Part shown: positions 1 to 6,443 of the stretch, piece by piece
Numbering within the stretch: position 1 is the first letter of the stretch
Layout: each line of letters begins with the position of its first letter
DNA from: Candidatus Hydrogenedentota bacterium
GTDB taxonomy: Bacteria > Hydrogenedentota > Hydrogenedentia > Hydrogenedentiales > CAITNO01
Assembly (NCBI GenBank): GCA_903922535.1
Contig: CAIXUF010000215.1
Coordinates: forward strand, 1-11,163
Direction: 5' to 3'
Length of the DNA: 11,163 bases
Made by a program: the position numbers and the translations under genes
The notes under the pieces: model-generated
Databases searched by the model: none
What the model saw: only the letters and a program-made list of their open reading frames with translations
Told to the model about the DNA's origin: nothing

Positions 1-203
1 ATTCGTGTTACCCATGTGCCCGGTCGGGCATTCGTGTTACCGATGTTCACGGTCGCATATTCGTGTTACCCATGTGCCCGGTCGGGCATTCGTGTTACCG
101 ATGTTCACGGTCGCATATTCGTGTTACCCATGTCCCCGGTCGGGCATTCGTGTTACCGATGTTCACGGTCGCATATTCGTGTTACCCATGTGCCCGCCGG
201 ACA
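1..203. repeat. Tandem array of 29-bp units, two alternating versions (58-bp super-period)
   Basis: Seven head-to-tail units start at 1, 30, 59, 88, 117, 146 and 175. Every unit begins ATTCGTGTTACC. Odd units (A) continue with CATGTGCCCGGTCGGGC and even units (B) with GATGTTCACGGTCGCAT, so the true period is 58 bp. The A unit holds a perfect inverted repeat, GCCCG-GT-CGGGC (18-29 in the first copy). Copies are nearly identical; the fifth unit has one visible change (TGTCCCC), and the seventh loses the pattern after about 195. The array runs off the left edge, so its full length is unknown. There are no spacers. Because 29 is not a multiple of 3, open frames across it are artefacts of the repeat. 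Similar short iterated boxes occur at the ends of some insertion sequences (IS21 family is one known case), but no transposase is visible here. Confidence 0.93.
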
Positions 204-760
204 TCGGTTCCACGCCCCACGCTGTCTCTGTAATGATGGCACATTGGGAATCGCCAATCCCTCAAGGAACTGAAAGGGCCCAAAGGACCCGGCCGACCCT
301 CACCCCAGTGGAGGGGGTCGAAGTCGTCCTTTCCGTCTCTTGAAGTCTTTTTCGTCCTTCCTCTCGGGGCTGACCGCCGAAACATCAACTACGTTTGAGA
401 GGAGGCATTAATGTGTCCACCTCCAGCCTTCATACCCGGACGCCCTATGTGCGTATCAGACGACTGCCGTCTTGTTTCCCGCGTCCGATGTTCAGGTATT
501 TCGAGGCCGAAAGCAGGGGTTTCCCTTATGGTGGTTTCGCGCCGCCGGTGGTAATCTTCCAATGGTCCTGCTGGTAGAGAGTGGCAAGCAACACACTGGC
601 CGCCCACGGCAGCACGAAAGACATTTGAAGCGTCTTGAATCCGGAAAACGGCGGGTGCAAAGGAAGGAGACGACAAGGCCGCCGCGAACAGGGTAGATAC
701 GCAGTACACAGTCGGCAACAAACAGTCTTGAACGAACAAACACAACAAAAGGAACAGACA
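204..760. other. Gene-poor stretch, no convincing coding region
   Basis: I see no gene I would defend here. Open frames on both strands are short, give low-complexity Cys/Arg/Pro-rich translations, and carry no recognisable motif. There is a pyrimidine-rich run on the + strand at about 325-366 with loosely repeated GTCCTT/GTCTTT words. A strong Shine-Dalgarno-like GAGAGGAGG lies at 397-405, five bases before an ATG at 411 that opens a 47-codon frame ending TAA at 552-554; the peptide resembles nothing I know. I found no good -35/-10 pair for the gene starting at 761, although its promoter should lie here or further left. Confidence 0.6.
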
Positions 761-1213
761 ATGAAGACGTACATGCTTATTGCGGCGATCATGATGGCGA
801 TGGTATGCGGGTCGGCTTGGGCGGCGGTCGGTGGGATTGGGACACATCAGGCCAGCGACGTCAAGGTGACAATCGATCCGTACTGCTCGGTGGTGGTTGG
901 CGACGCGGCTATCGCGGTCACAGATCCCCTTACCGGCACGGCCAACGCTGACGCGACCTGCGTTGTTACGGCGAACTTTGCCGCGACCATCACCCCGACC
1001 GTTGCCACCTTTACCGGCTATACGCTCACACAGAAACCGAACTGGGTCTGGACCCCGACGATTGGCGGCGAGGCTTCCAAGGACATTCTTAGGGGTGTGG
1101 AATCCACCACGGCGGTGAACGTGGCCCTTTCGGGCGTCGCTTTGACGGACGCGGTCATTGCGGAGTCGACCAAAGTGGCCGTACTGACGGTGACGATCAC
1201 GGAAGACAAGTGA
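761..1213 (+). CDS. Small secreted pilin-like beta-rich protein (paralogue 1)
   Basis: This 150-residue protein is unnamed but clearly exported. Residues 1-21 form a type I signal peptide (basic start, hydrophobic core, GSAWA cleavage site). I chose the ATG at 761 rather than an in-frame one at 635 because AAGGA sits 7 nt upstream and the protein then opens directly with the signal peptide. The mature part is rich in Val, Thr and Ala with alternating hydrophobic residues, as in a beta-sandwich. It has two cysteines (42 and 67), probably a disulfide, a W-x-W at 95-97, and a final strand ending VTVTITEDK, which recalls the last strand of spore-coat-U/Csu-type pilins. About 59 of 108 aligned positions match the protein at 1339-1908. 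Its position ahead of a chaperone-like gene and a secretin suggests an exported surface subunit; that role is inferred. A periplasmic or surface structural protein of another kind is possible. Confidence 0.85.
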   Translation: MKTYMLIAAIMMAMVCGSAWAAVGGIGTHQASDVKVTIDPYCSVVVGDAAIAVTDPLTGTANADATCVVTANFAATITPTVATFTGYTLTQKPNWVWTPTIGGEASKDILRGVESTTAVNVALSGVALTDAVIAESTKVAVLTVTITEDK

Positions 1214-1264
1214 GTCGGGGACGGTCCTTGCCCGCGGCTGAAACCGTGACCTGAGGTGAACGGC

Positions 1265-1300
1265 GGCGAGGAGCGGAGGCTTGAAGCCTCGCTCCTCGCC
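1265..1300. promoter_or_regulatory. Strong intercistronic hairpin between the two paralogous genes
   Basis: The left arm GGCGAGGAGCGGAGGC (1265-1280) pairs with the right arm GCCTCGCTCCTCGCC (1286-1300), giving 15 base pairs with one bulged G and a TTGAA loop. It lies 51 nt after the stop of the first subunit gene and 38 nt before the start of the second. No T-run follows it, so it is not a classical intrinsic terminator. It could protect the upstream mRNA or partly attenuate read-through, giving unequal amounts of the two subunits, or be a copy of a dispersed palindromic (REP-like) element. I see no second copy in the window. Confidence 0.7.
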
Positions 1301-1338
1301 ACTGTGGCACAAACCCCCAACCGCACACAAGAAACGCC

Positions 1339-1908
1339 ATGAACACACACATGCTTCGCGCGATGCTGCTTGTAGGGTGCCTGGGCGGATTGGCTTGGGC
1401 ACAGGAACCCGACTGTTCGGTGGAGGTTGGCGATGTTCATATTGCGATCAGCGATCCCACTGTCGGATCCGGCAACGCCAACGCGACCTGCGTGGTTGTT
1501 GCGAACTTTCCCGCGACCATAACGCCCACGGTCGAAACGGAGGCGGGCTTTAAGAATCCCGCGAACAACCACTGGATCTGGAGCGCGACGATTGACGGGC
1601 ATGCTTCGAAGAACATCGCGCCGAACGAGGAATCTGTTGCGCCGATAACCGTGGCCGTTTCGGGTGTCACGCTGTCCGATCCGGCCATTCCGACCGCCAC
1701 GAAGGTGGCCACGGTGATGGTGACGATTACCGAGGACGAGTCCAAGTCCTTGTTCAGGCTGCCACCGGTGAAGTGGGCGGGCAAGACGACTACGGCGAAA
1801 GGCGTGCCCAAGTCCCTATTCAGGCCAACACTGGTGAAGCAGCCAGGCCAGGTGCTTGCCAGCGCAGTATGGCGGCCGATGCCGATTCCCGGGGTAAGGA
1901 AGCCGTGA
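1339..1908 (+). CDS. Small secreted pilin-like beta-rich protein with basic C-terminal tail (paralogue 2)
   Basis: This 189-residue protein is a paralogue of the one at 761-1213. Its start MNTHML aligns with MKTYML of the first, which supports the ATG at 1339 over the one at 1351, although the Shine-Dalgarno signal is weak. Residues 1-21 form a signal peptide ending GLAWA-Q. LVGC at 11-14 superficially resembles a lipobox but lies too early, and the paralogue lacks it. The core (26-133) keeps both cysteines (26, 51), the motif CSVxVGD, NAxATCVVxANFxATITPTV (with x variable) and the closing VTITED. Beyond that it adds about 56 residues absent from paralogue 1, with many Lys/Arg/Pro and a repeated KSLFR motif at 136-140 and 158-162. 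The tail might anchor, target or cap the subunit. I do not recognise it, and the function is inferred from the neighbouring chaperone-like and secretin genes. Confidence 0.82.
   Translation: MNTHMLRAMLLVGCLGGLAWAQEPDCSVEVGDVHIAISDPTVGSGNANATCVVVANFPATITPTVETEAGFKNPANNHWIWSATIDGHASKNIAPNEESVAPITVAVSGVTLSDPAIPTATKVATVMVTITEDESKSLFRLPPVKWAGKTTTAKGVPKSLFRPTLVKQPGQVLASAVWRPMPIPGVRKP
1741..1872 (+). repeat. 66-bp tandem duplication encoding the KSLFR tail repeats
   Basis: Two 66-bp units (1741-1806 and 1807-1872) encode SKSLFRLPPVKWAGK and PKSLFRPTLVKQPGQ at their starts. At DNA level, CCAAGTCC is followed by nearly the same TTGTTCAGG/CTATTCAGG at an offset of exactly 66 bp (22 codons), so the reading frame is kept. 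Similarity fades in the second half of each unit, so the duplication is not very recent. Confidence 0.7.
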
Positions 1909-2057
1909 CCAATCCGGAGAAGTCAGTCCGGAAACGAATTTCCTGGTGTAGACGGAAGAGAAATGGGGAATAGGGCACAACCGCTGCGTGTTAAAGCGAA
2001 GGGTAAAGTTTGCTTGGCTGCGCAAAGCCTTCGTGCACTGTTGATACACTCGAATAC

Positions 2058-2063
2058 TATAAT
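2058..2063 (+). promoter_or_regulatory. Candidate -10 box TATAAT for the chaperone-secretin-lipoprotein operon
   Basis: A perfect TATAAT lies 71 nt before the ATG at 2135, in an AT-richer pocket. No good -35 box sits at 16-18 nt. TTGATA at 2041-2046 is only 11 nt upstream, too close for a standard sigma70 promoter. Either this promoter depends on an activator, or the -10 match is chance and the operon is transcribed from further upstream together with the subunit genes. Confidence 0.35.
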
Positions 2064-2134
2064 TTTCACGTGACTATCTATGTCGTGAGGGTTGGGATAG
2101 TTACTGCCGTAACCGTGAAGGATAAGGCATTCTG

Positions 2135-3784
2135 ATGAAAAGCATACGTTGCGGCTTCGTCGGCATGGTGGCGGTGATGTTTCTGGGCGTGTGCGCGCCT
2201 GCGGGCGCCGTCGGTTTCATGGTAAATCCCATGACCATAAACGTTTCACCCCAACCGGACACGCGCCTTGAGCAGACGCTAACGCTGCTGAACACGCAAA
2301 AGGACGGTGAGCAGTCTGTTGATATCAAATTGTTGGAATTGAGCCAGGGTCCCGAGGGCGGCTGGGTGGCAGTCGACCCGAAGTCCGACGCCGTTCCGCC
2401 CAACCTCCGGTCCTGTCTCGACTGGGTTAGCTTGAGCGCCGAAACGGTGAAGGTGGCACCATTGGAAAGCGCCGCGCTGACGGTCAAGATTAATGTGCCG
2501 CGCGGCGCGTATGGCTTCTACGGCGCGGCCCTTGCCGCCCAAACGCGTGACGATCCGAACGCCAAGGGGGTGGCCACGGTAATTCGCTTTCTTGTCCCGA
2601 TTGTGCTGGAAGTCCAGGGCCGATCGGTGCAGCAAAAGGTCGAGCTTGCGGATACGGGAATGCTTTTTAAGGAGGGGCTGAAGGACAAGCCGGGAACGAC
2701 CCTGCTGTCAATGACCGTGGTGAACAGCGGGCAGACCCTGTCGCGGATTGGGGGGGAAGCCGCTCTCTTCCATCTCGTTTCCGACAAGTGGCGGCGCGTT
2801 TTCAGCGTCGTGTTCGACGAGCGCAGGGTTATACCGGGAGTCACCGTTACCCGGACAAGCGACCTTGAACGCCGGCTCCCGTCGGGCAAGTACAAGGTGG
2901 AAACGACGATGCGCGCAGGTGGGCGGCGTTACAAGCCGATGACCAAAGAGGTTGATTTTACCGGCGATCCGACCGTGGGGGAGGTGCCTGTCGACGTGTC
3001 CTTTGTGCTGGATCCGTCACAACTGGAGGTCCAGGGCCTGCCGGGCGCAAGAAGAAGCGCCTATCTCACCATGGAGAATCCGACGGACGGCCCACTCGAC
3101 ATCGTTTGTTCGGTGCTGCAGCCGCAGGAACTGCAGGGCGTTGCCATGGGTGAAATCAAGGGGGACGATTTCTCATGCAACAAGTGGACGGAGATAAAAC
3201 CGGACCGGTTCACGTTCCCCGCCCGCGCCAAGCGAAAAGTCGTCGTCCAAGTTGCCTATCCAAAACCGGGCGGCAATAAACCTTATTACTACGGGACCTT
3301 CAAGGTTGCCGCGACCTATCCGCAGGGGCAGCTTGCCGGCAGTGCGACGGGCCTGATTATCGTCCAAGACCAGTTGGAAAAAGCGGCCGCCCGCATGCAG
3401 GGCATGGGCATGTTGCTTGCCCGTGCGGAAGGTGATCAATACTCCGTGCTGGCCACATTTGGCAACACGGGCGACATTCACCTTGCGCCGAAGGCTGCCG
3501 GAAGCGTGGTCGAAGTCGCCGGCGTCGCTGTGCGGGCGGTCCAGACCTTTGAGTTTGACACGGAAACCGGCCTGGTTCTCCCGCTCGGTGTGCGCCGTTT
3601 TGGTGGGACGATTGATTTCTCCAAAATAGGACCCGGGGCATACATCATCAAGGCAGAGGCGGAGTACAACGGCGGCAAAACGGAGCAAACCCTTGCGGTC
3701 CGGGTGAGTGAGAGCAAGGAGGAGGGAAAGGTGGTCGACGTGATCAATCCCGGCGATGAAGCGCAGAAGGATGCAGGAAAATGA
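2135..3784 (+). CDS. Periplasmic protein with duplicated PapD-like pilus-chaperone-like domains
   Basis: This 549-residue exported protein has a signal peptide at about 1-25 (ending APAGA). The ATG at 2135 is supported by TAAGG 7 nt upstream. The mature chain reads as two similar halves. In the first, residues 27-162 resemble the N-terminal immunoglobulin-like domain of pilus chaperones (VNPMTINVSP, strands around LLNTQKDGEQSVDIKLLEL, W97, then VPRGAYGFYGAALAA and a strand RFLVPIVLEV), followed by a second sandwich at 163-282. The second half repeats the plan: DPSQLEVQGLPG at 293-304, W351, YYYGTFKVAATY at 384-395, strand GLIIV at 406-410, then a last domain at 413-527. The Lys/Glu-rich tail (527-549) looks disordered. 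Its stop overlaps the secretin start by 4 nt. The likely role is holding or delivering secreted subunits in the periplasm. The fold is inferred by eye; an unrelated Ig-like protein or one related to DUF916 is possible. Confidence 0.75.
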   Translation: MKSIRCGFVGMVAVMFLGVCAPAGAVGFMVNPMTINVSPQPDTRLEQTLTLLNTQKDGEQSVDIKLLELSQGPEGGWVAVDPKSDAVPPNLRSCLDWVSLSAETVKVAPLESAALTVKINVPRGAYGFYGAALAAQTRDDPNAKGVATVIRFLVPIVLEVQGRSVQQKVELADTGMLFKEGLKDKPGTTLLSMTVVNSGQTLSRIGGEAALFHLVSDKWRRVFSVVFDERRVIPGVTVTRTSDLERRLPSGKYKVETTMRAGGRRYKPMTKEVDFTGDPTVGEVPVDVSFVLDPSQLEVQGLPGARRSAYLTMENPTDGPLDIVCSVLQPQELQGVAMGEIKGDDFSCNKWTEIKPDRFTFPARAKRKVVVQVAYPKPGGNKPYYYGTFKVAATYPQGQLAGSATGLIIVQDQLEKAAARMQGMGMLLARAEGDQYSVLATFGNTGDIHLAPKAAGSVVEVAGVAVRAVQTFEFDTETGLVLPLGVRRFGGTIDFSKIGPGAYIIKAEAEYNGGKTEQTLAVRVSESKEEGKVVDVINPGDEAQKDAGK

Positions 3785-5367
3785 GACGGAGGACGCATGC
3801 ATCCGCAAGGTGTTTCATCCCGGCCCCGGCCCGGTGGCAGCCCCTGATCGGGCGAATCCTGCCGCTGTTGCTGGTCTCGGTTGCGGGCCCCGCATTTGAC
3901 GCGTTTTGCGCTGCGCAGGAGGAGGCCGCCGCCGCGCCCGCCATTGTGCGCACCACACCCGTCGCCAAGGATGCCGCGCCGGCCGCCGCGCCCGGCATTG
4001 TGCGCACCGCGCCCGCCACAAAGGATGCGGAGCCAACCGCCGGGGAGAAGAAGACCGGCCCGCTCTTCGGCATGCCGTCCAAGAACGGTCTGGTCACCAA
4101 CGCCTTCTACGACTCGGAACTGCGCGAGGCGCTCCGGGACGTGGGCGATCAGGCTGGCGTGACCATCATCGCCACGGAGGAGGTGAAGGGGCTGGTGACG
4201 CTGCTGCTGGCGGACACGCCCCTGGACAAGGCCCTGGAACTGATGCTGGCGGGCACGGGATACATCGTCACAAAAAGACCGGATTATTATCTCGTCTGCT
4301 CCTCGAAACCCGACACGCCCTCCTTCCATGAAATCAGCGAGACACGCCTGATTCGCCTGAATTATTTCAAGTCGGCGAAGATCATGCAACTCCTCCCCCA
4401 GGCGCTCAAACAGTACATGTCAGCAGACGACGAAAACAACTGCGTTTCCGTTTCGGCGCCGCCGAAAATCCTCGAAACCATCACCGCCTTTCTCGAAAAA
4501 CTGGACCAGCAGCCGCAGCAGGTCATGTTTGACGTGAACATCGTGGTGATGGAAGACAGCAAGGCGCTGGACCTGGGACTGCACGGGAAATGGCCCACGC
4601 TTCAGGCGGGGAGCTTCTCTGGTTCGGACCTGCATGGCACCGGTTCCGCAACGACAGCGTTGCCCGGCGGTGTCCCCTGGCCCTGGGGAATAAAGATAGG
4701 CTACGCGCCAGACAAGTCATTCACGGACGCGCTGGCCCTGACGCTCACCACGCTTTCCGAGACAAACCAGGCCACCATTATCGCCCATCCCCAAATCATG
4801 GCGCAGGACGGCACGGAGGCCGAGATCAAGGTGATGACGGAGGAGTACTTCAACATTGTAACGAACAGCACGTACTATGTGAAGGCCGATTTGGAGAAGA
4901 TCGAGGTCGGCACGAAACTGAAGATCCTGCCGCGAATCGCCAAGGACGGAAGCATCACGCTGAAGCTGACTGCGGAGGTAAGCGACGTGGTGGCCCGGGG
5001 CGCGGACAACCTGCCCATCGTGACGCGGCGCGAAACCACGAATGAGCTGCGCGTGGAGGACGGCGGCACCGCCGTTATCGCGGGGCTGATGGACAACAGC
5101 ACGCGGCTTGTGAAGAACGCCGTTCCCGGCCTGTCCAAAATTGGCGGTGTGGGCAAGCTCTTCAGCAACAAGAACAAGACCGAGGTCTCGAAGCAAATAT
5201 ATGTGTTTGTAACACCACGGCTGCTGGCGGCAAAGGCGTCCGAGGCGGAGCCGGCGCCGACGCAAACTGCCCAGGCCCCGGAGACGGCGCCCGCCGCTTT
5301 GGCGGGGAAAGAGTTTCAGAAAGAACTTGCCGAAAGTCTTAAGCGGCTTGGAACAGGACAACCATGA
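3781..5367 (+). CDS. Outer-membrane secretin (short, GspD/PilQ superfamily)
   Basis: This 528-residue protein belongs to the secretins, ring-forming outer-membrane channels of type II/III secretion and type IV pilus systems. The N-terminal export signal spans about 1-45, with hydrophobic core LLLVSVAGPAF. A Pro/Ala-rich linker (45-90) follows. Residues 107-173 match an STN/N0 domain (LREALRDVGDQAGVTII, then PLDKALELMLAGTGY). Residues 188-247 match one N1-type secretin_N domain (IRLNYFKSAKIMQLL to FLEKLDQQPQQVMFDV). The secretin channel domain covers about 315-482, with the signature VPGLSKIGGVGKLF at 448-461 and YVFVTPRLL near the end. Only one N1-type domain is present, so it is compact. After a second Pro/Ala stretch, EFQKELAESLKRLG (511-524) looks like an amphipathic helix. 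AGAAGGA lies 9 nt before the start, and ATGA overlaps on both sides indicate translational coupling. Confidence 0.93.
   Translation: MRRRTHASARCFIPAPARWQPLIGRILPLLLVSVAGPAFDAFCAAQEEAAAAPAIVRTTPVAKDAAPAAAPGIVRTAPATKDAEPTAGEKKTGPLFGMPSKNGLVTNAFYDSELREALRDVGDQAGVTIIATEEVKGLVTLLLADTPLDKALELMLAGTGYIVTKRPDYYLVCSSKPDTPSFHEISETRLIRLNYFKSAKIMQLLPQALKQYMSADDENNCVSVSAPPKILETITAFLEKLDQQPQQVMFDVNIVVMEDSKALDLGLHGKWPTLQAGSFSGSDLHGTGSATTALPGGVPWPWGIKIGYAPDKSFTDALALTLTTLSETNQATIIAHPQIMAQDGTEAEIKVMTEEYFNIVTNSTYYVKADLEKIEVGTKLKILPRIAKDGSITLKLTAEVSDVVARGADNLPIVTRRETTNELRVEDGGTAVIAGLMDNSTRLVKNAVPGLSKIGGVGKLFSNKNKTEVSKQIYVFVTPRLLAAKASEAEPAPTQTAQAPETAPAALAGKEFQKELAESLKRLGTGQP
3937..4044 (+). repeat. 54-bp tandem duplication in the secretin linker
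   Basis: Two 18-codon units (3937-3990 and 3991-4044) encode PAIVRTTPVAKDAAPAAA and PGIVRTAPATKDAEPTAG. The shared IVRTxPxxKDAxP core and near-identical codons (ATTGTGCGCACC in both) indicate an in-frame duplication that lengthens the Pro/Ala-rich spacer between the signal peptide and the STN domain. Confidence 0.75.
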
Positions 5368-5735
5368 ACCTGCATGAAATAAGGCGCGGAACGGCCTGCG
5401 TTGCCGGTCTTGCGGTGCTGGGTCTTTTTTCGATGGCGCTGCTTGGATGCCAGACCGCGGCCACGCGCGTGGTGCCTGCCGCAAGCGAATACCACAAGGT
5501 GCTCGTCGCCGATGATATCGCCCTGATGATGCGGCAGGCGGGCTTCTGCGACGCCGATATTCTAAAATACGGCACGGATGTCAGAAACGCCCTCGCCACA
5601 AGGGGGACCGCCCGGGTGGAGAAGGACGACGTGGTGTGCGCAATCTTCTACGCCCAAAAAGAAACCATCTACGTCACGACAGACGCCGGCAAGGCCTTCT
5701 TCTATCAGATTCGGTCCGTATCCAAGGACGGCTGA
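5364..5735 (+). CDS. Small outer-membrane lipoprotein, candidate secretin pilotin
   Basis: This 123-residue protein carries a lipoprotein signal: basic start, hydrophobic stretch, and lipobox LLGC at 26-29, so Cys29 should be lipidated. The residue after it is Gln rather than Asp, which in enterobacterial Lol sorting favours the outer membrane. The mature part is about 95 residues, with no family I recognise by eye. It includes two further cysteines (in AGFCDAD and VVCAIFYA) and mixed helix/strand character. The ATG overlaps the secretin stop (ATGA), with AGGA 5 nt upstream. A small outer-membrane lipoprotein coupled to a secretin gene is the usual profile of a pilotin, which binds the secretin C-terminus and helps it insert. 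That function is inferred from context, not from sequence identity. Confidence 0.8.
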   Translation: MNLHEIRRGTACVAGLAVLGLFSMALLGCQTAATRVVPAASEYHKVLVADDIALMMRQAGFCDADILKYGTDVRNALATRGTARVEKDDVVCAIFYAQKETIYVTTDAGKAFFYQIRSVSKDG

Positions 5736-6443
5736 CATGCGTGGTCCCGTTCCGGGAGAAGGCAATGTCAAGAGGGGCTGTGGTCGGCCATGATTCGCAG
5801 GCAAAGAGTGGGGGTTTCGCGAACAGGTGCGAGGTGGGTGTTTCAGGGGGTTGACTTCACGGGGTATTGTGCGGATTTCCGCGTGTAATTGTCTTACTTG
5901 ACATTTCAAGATGCCGTGATAGGTCAACGAAAAAACAACCGCGCCGCACAGAGGGCAGGAAACTCCCGTAAAACACCCCTCCCAGGGCCGGATCCCAGAT
6001 CCTATGCGCGAAAACTCGAATCATTAACTGCGGATTTTGGGCTGATTTTTCCTGTTGACAATCCGGGATATTCTTGTCATAATCGATTTGTCGGCTGTTA
6101 GTATAATTGTTTAAGTGACGGACAAGTGCGGGCGGAGTTGGTCTTAGTGAGCGCGCGGAAAACCCATCAGGAGAACGGGTTTCAAGTAGGGTGACGGTGT
6201 AGTCGTGATTGCCATTTTCACGCATCTTTCCCACAGGGCGGTTTTGAAAGTGGCAGGTGCGCGTCGGTCCGTTCGGCGTTCAGGCTGCGCCAAGAACCTC
6301 AGCCAATGCGGGTTGCCGCCGGGTATGAACAGTGGCGGCTTGCCAGGCAGTTCAACTCAAGAACAAAGAACAGGGTGGACAAACAGAGTAGGGATGGTTT
6401 GCATGGAGCGGGTTCCAGCGGTCATTCCAAGAGGTAAGAGGTC
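5736..6443. other. 708-bp intergenic region with long leader, no gene seen
   Basis: No convincing coding region is present; a frame starting GTG at 6205 runs into the next gene in another phase and lacks a ribosome site. The middle (about 5880-6120) is richer in A+T than its surroundings. It holds the promoter at 6055-6083, a second TATAAT at 6102-6107 without a well-spaced -35, and an isolated TTGACA at 5898-5903. Within the presumed leader, AAACCC (6160-6165) can pair with GGGTTT (6177-6182), and GCCGCC (6315-6320) with GGCGGC (6334-6339). Near the upstream gene, TCCCG-TTC-CGGGA (5745-5757) is a short hairpin without a T-run, so no clear terminator is visible. Confidence 0.6.
6055..6083 (+). 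promoter_or_regulatory. Sigma70-type promoter upstream of the giant SGNH-HYR-PASTA gene
   Basis: A perfect -35 TTGACA (6055-6060) and a five-of-six -10 CATAAT (6078-6083) are separated by 17 nt, the optimal spacing. Transcription would start near 6090, leaving a leader of about 350 nt before the ATG at 6444. This is the best promoter in the window. Confidence 0.7.

Noticed and set aside
1..203. CRISPR array
   Set aside because: Units are 29 bp, a typical CRISPR repeat length, but they abut directly with no unique spacers and alternate between two versions.
5..343. Open frames across the tandem repeat as protein genes
   Set aside because: They stay open because the repeat lacks stops in those phases; the translations only echo the DNA repeat in shifting frames and have no ribosome site.
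635..760. Longer start for the first subunit gene
   Set aside because: The upstream 42 residues are Arg/Gln-rich and would bury the signal peptide; the ATG at 761 has a well-placed AAGGA.
389..1402. 337-codon minus-strand frame
   Set aside because: It is antisense to a clear signal-peptide protein, has a low-complexity Arg/His-rich translation and shows no motif.
1913..1943. Terminator after the second subunit gene
   Set aside because: TCCGGA (1913-1918 and 1927-1932) and GGAAA/TTTCC (1930-1943) can form small stems, but they compete with each other and no T-run follows.
3781..5367. Naming the secretin gspD or pilQ
   Set aside because: The family is clear, but it has a single N1-type domain and no T2SS or type IV pilus neighbours, so a specific symbol is not justified.
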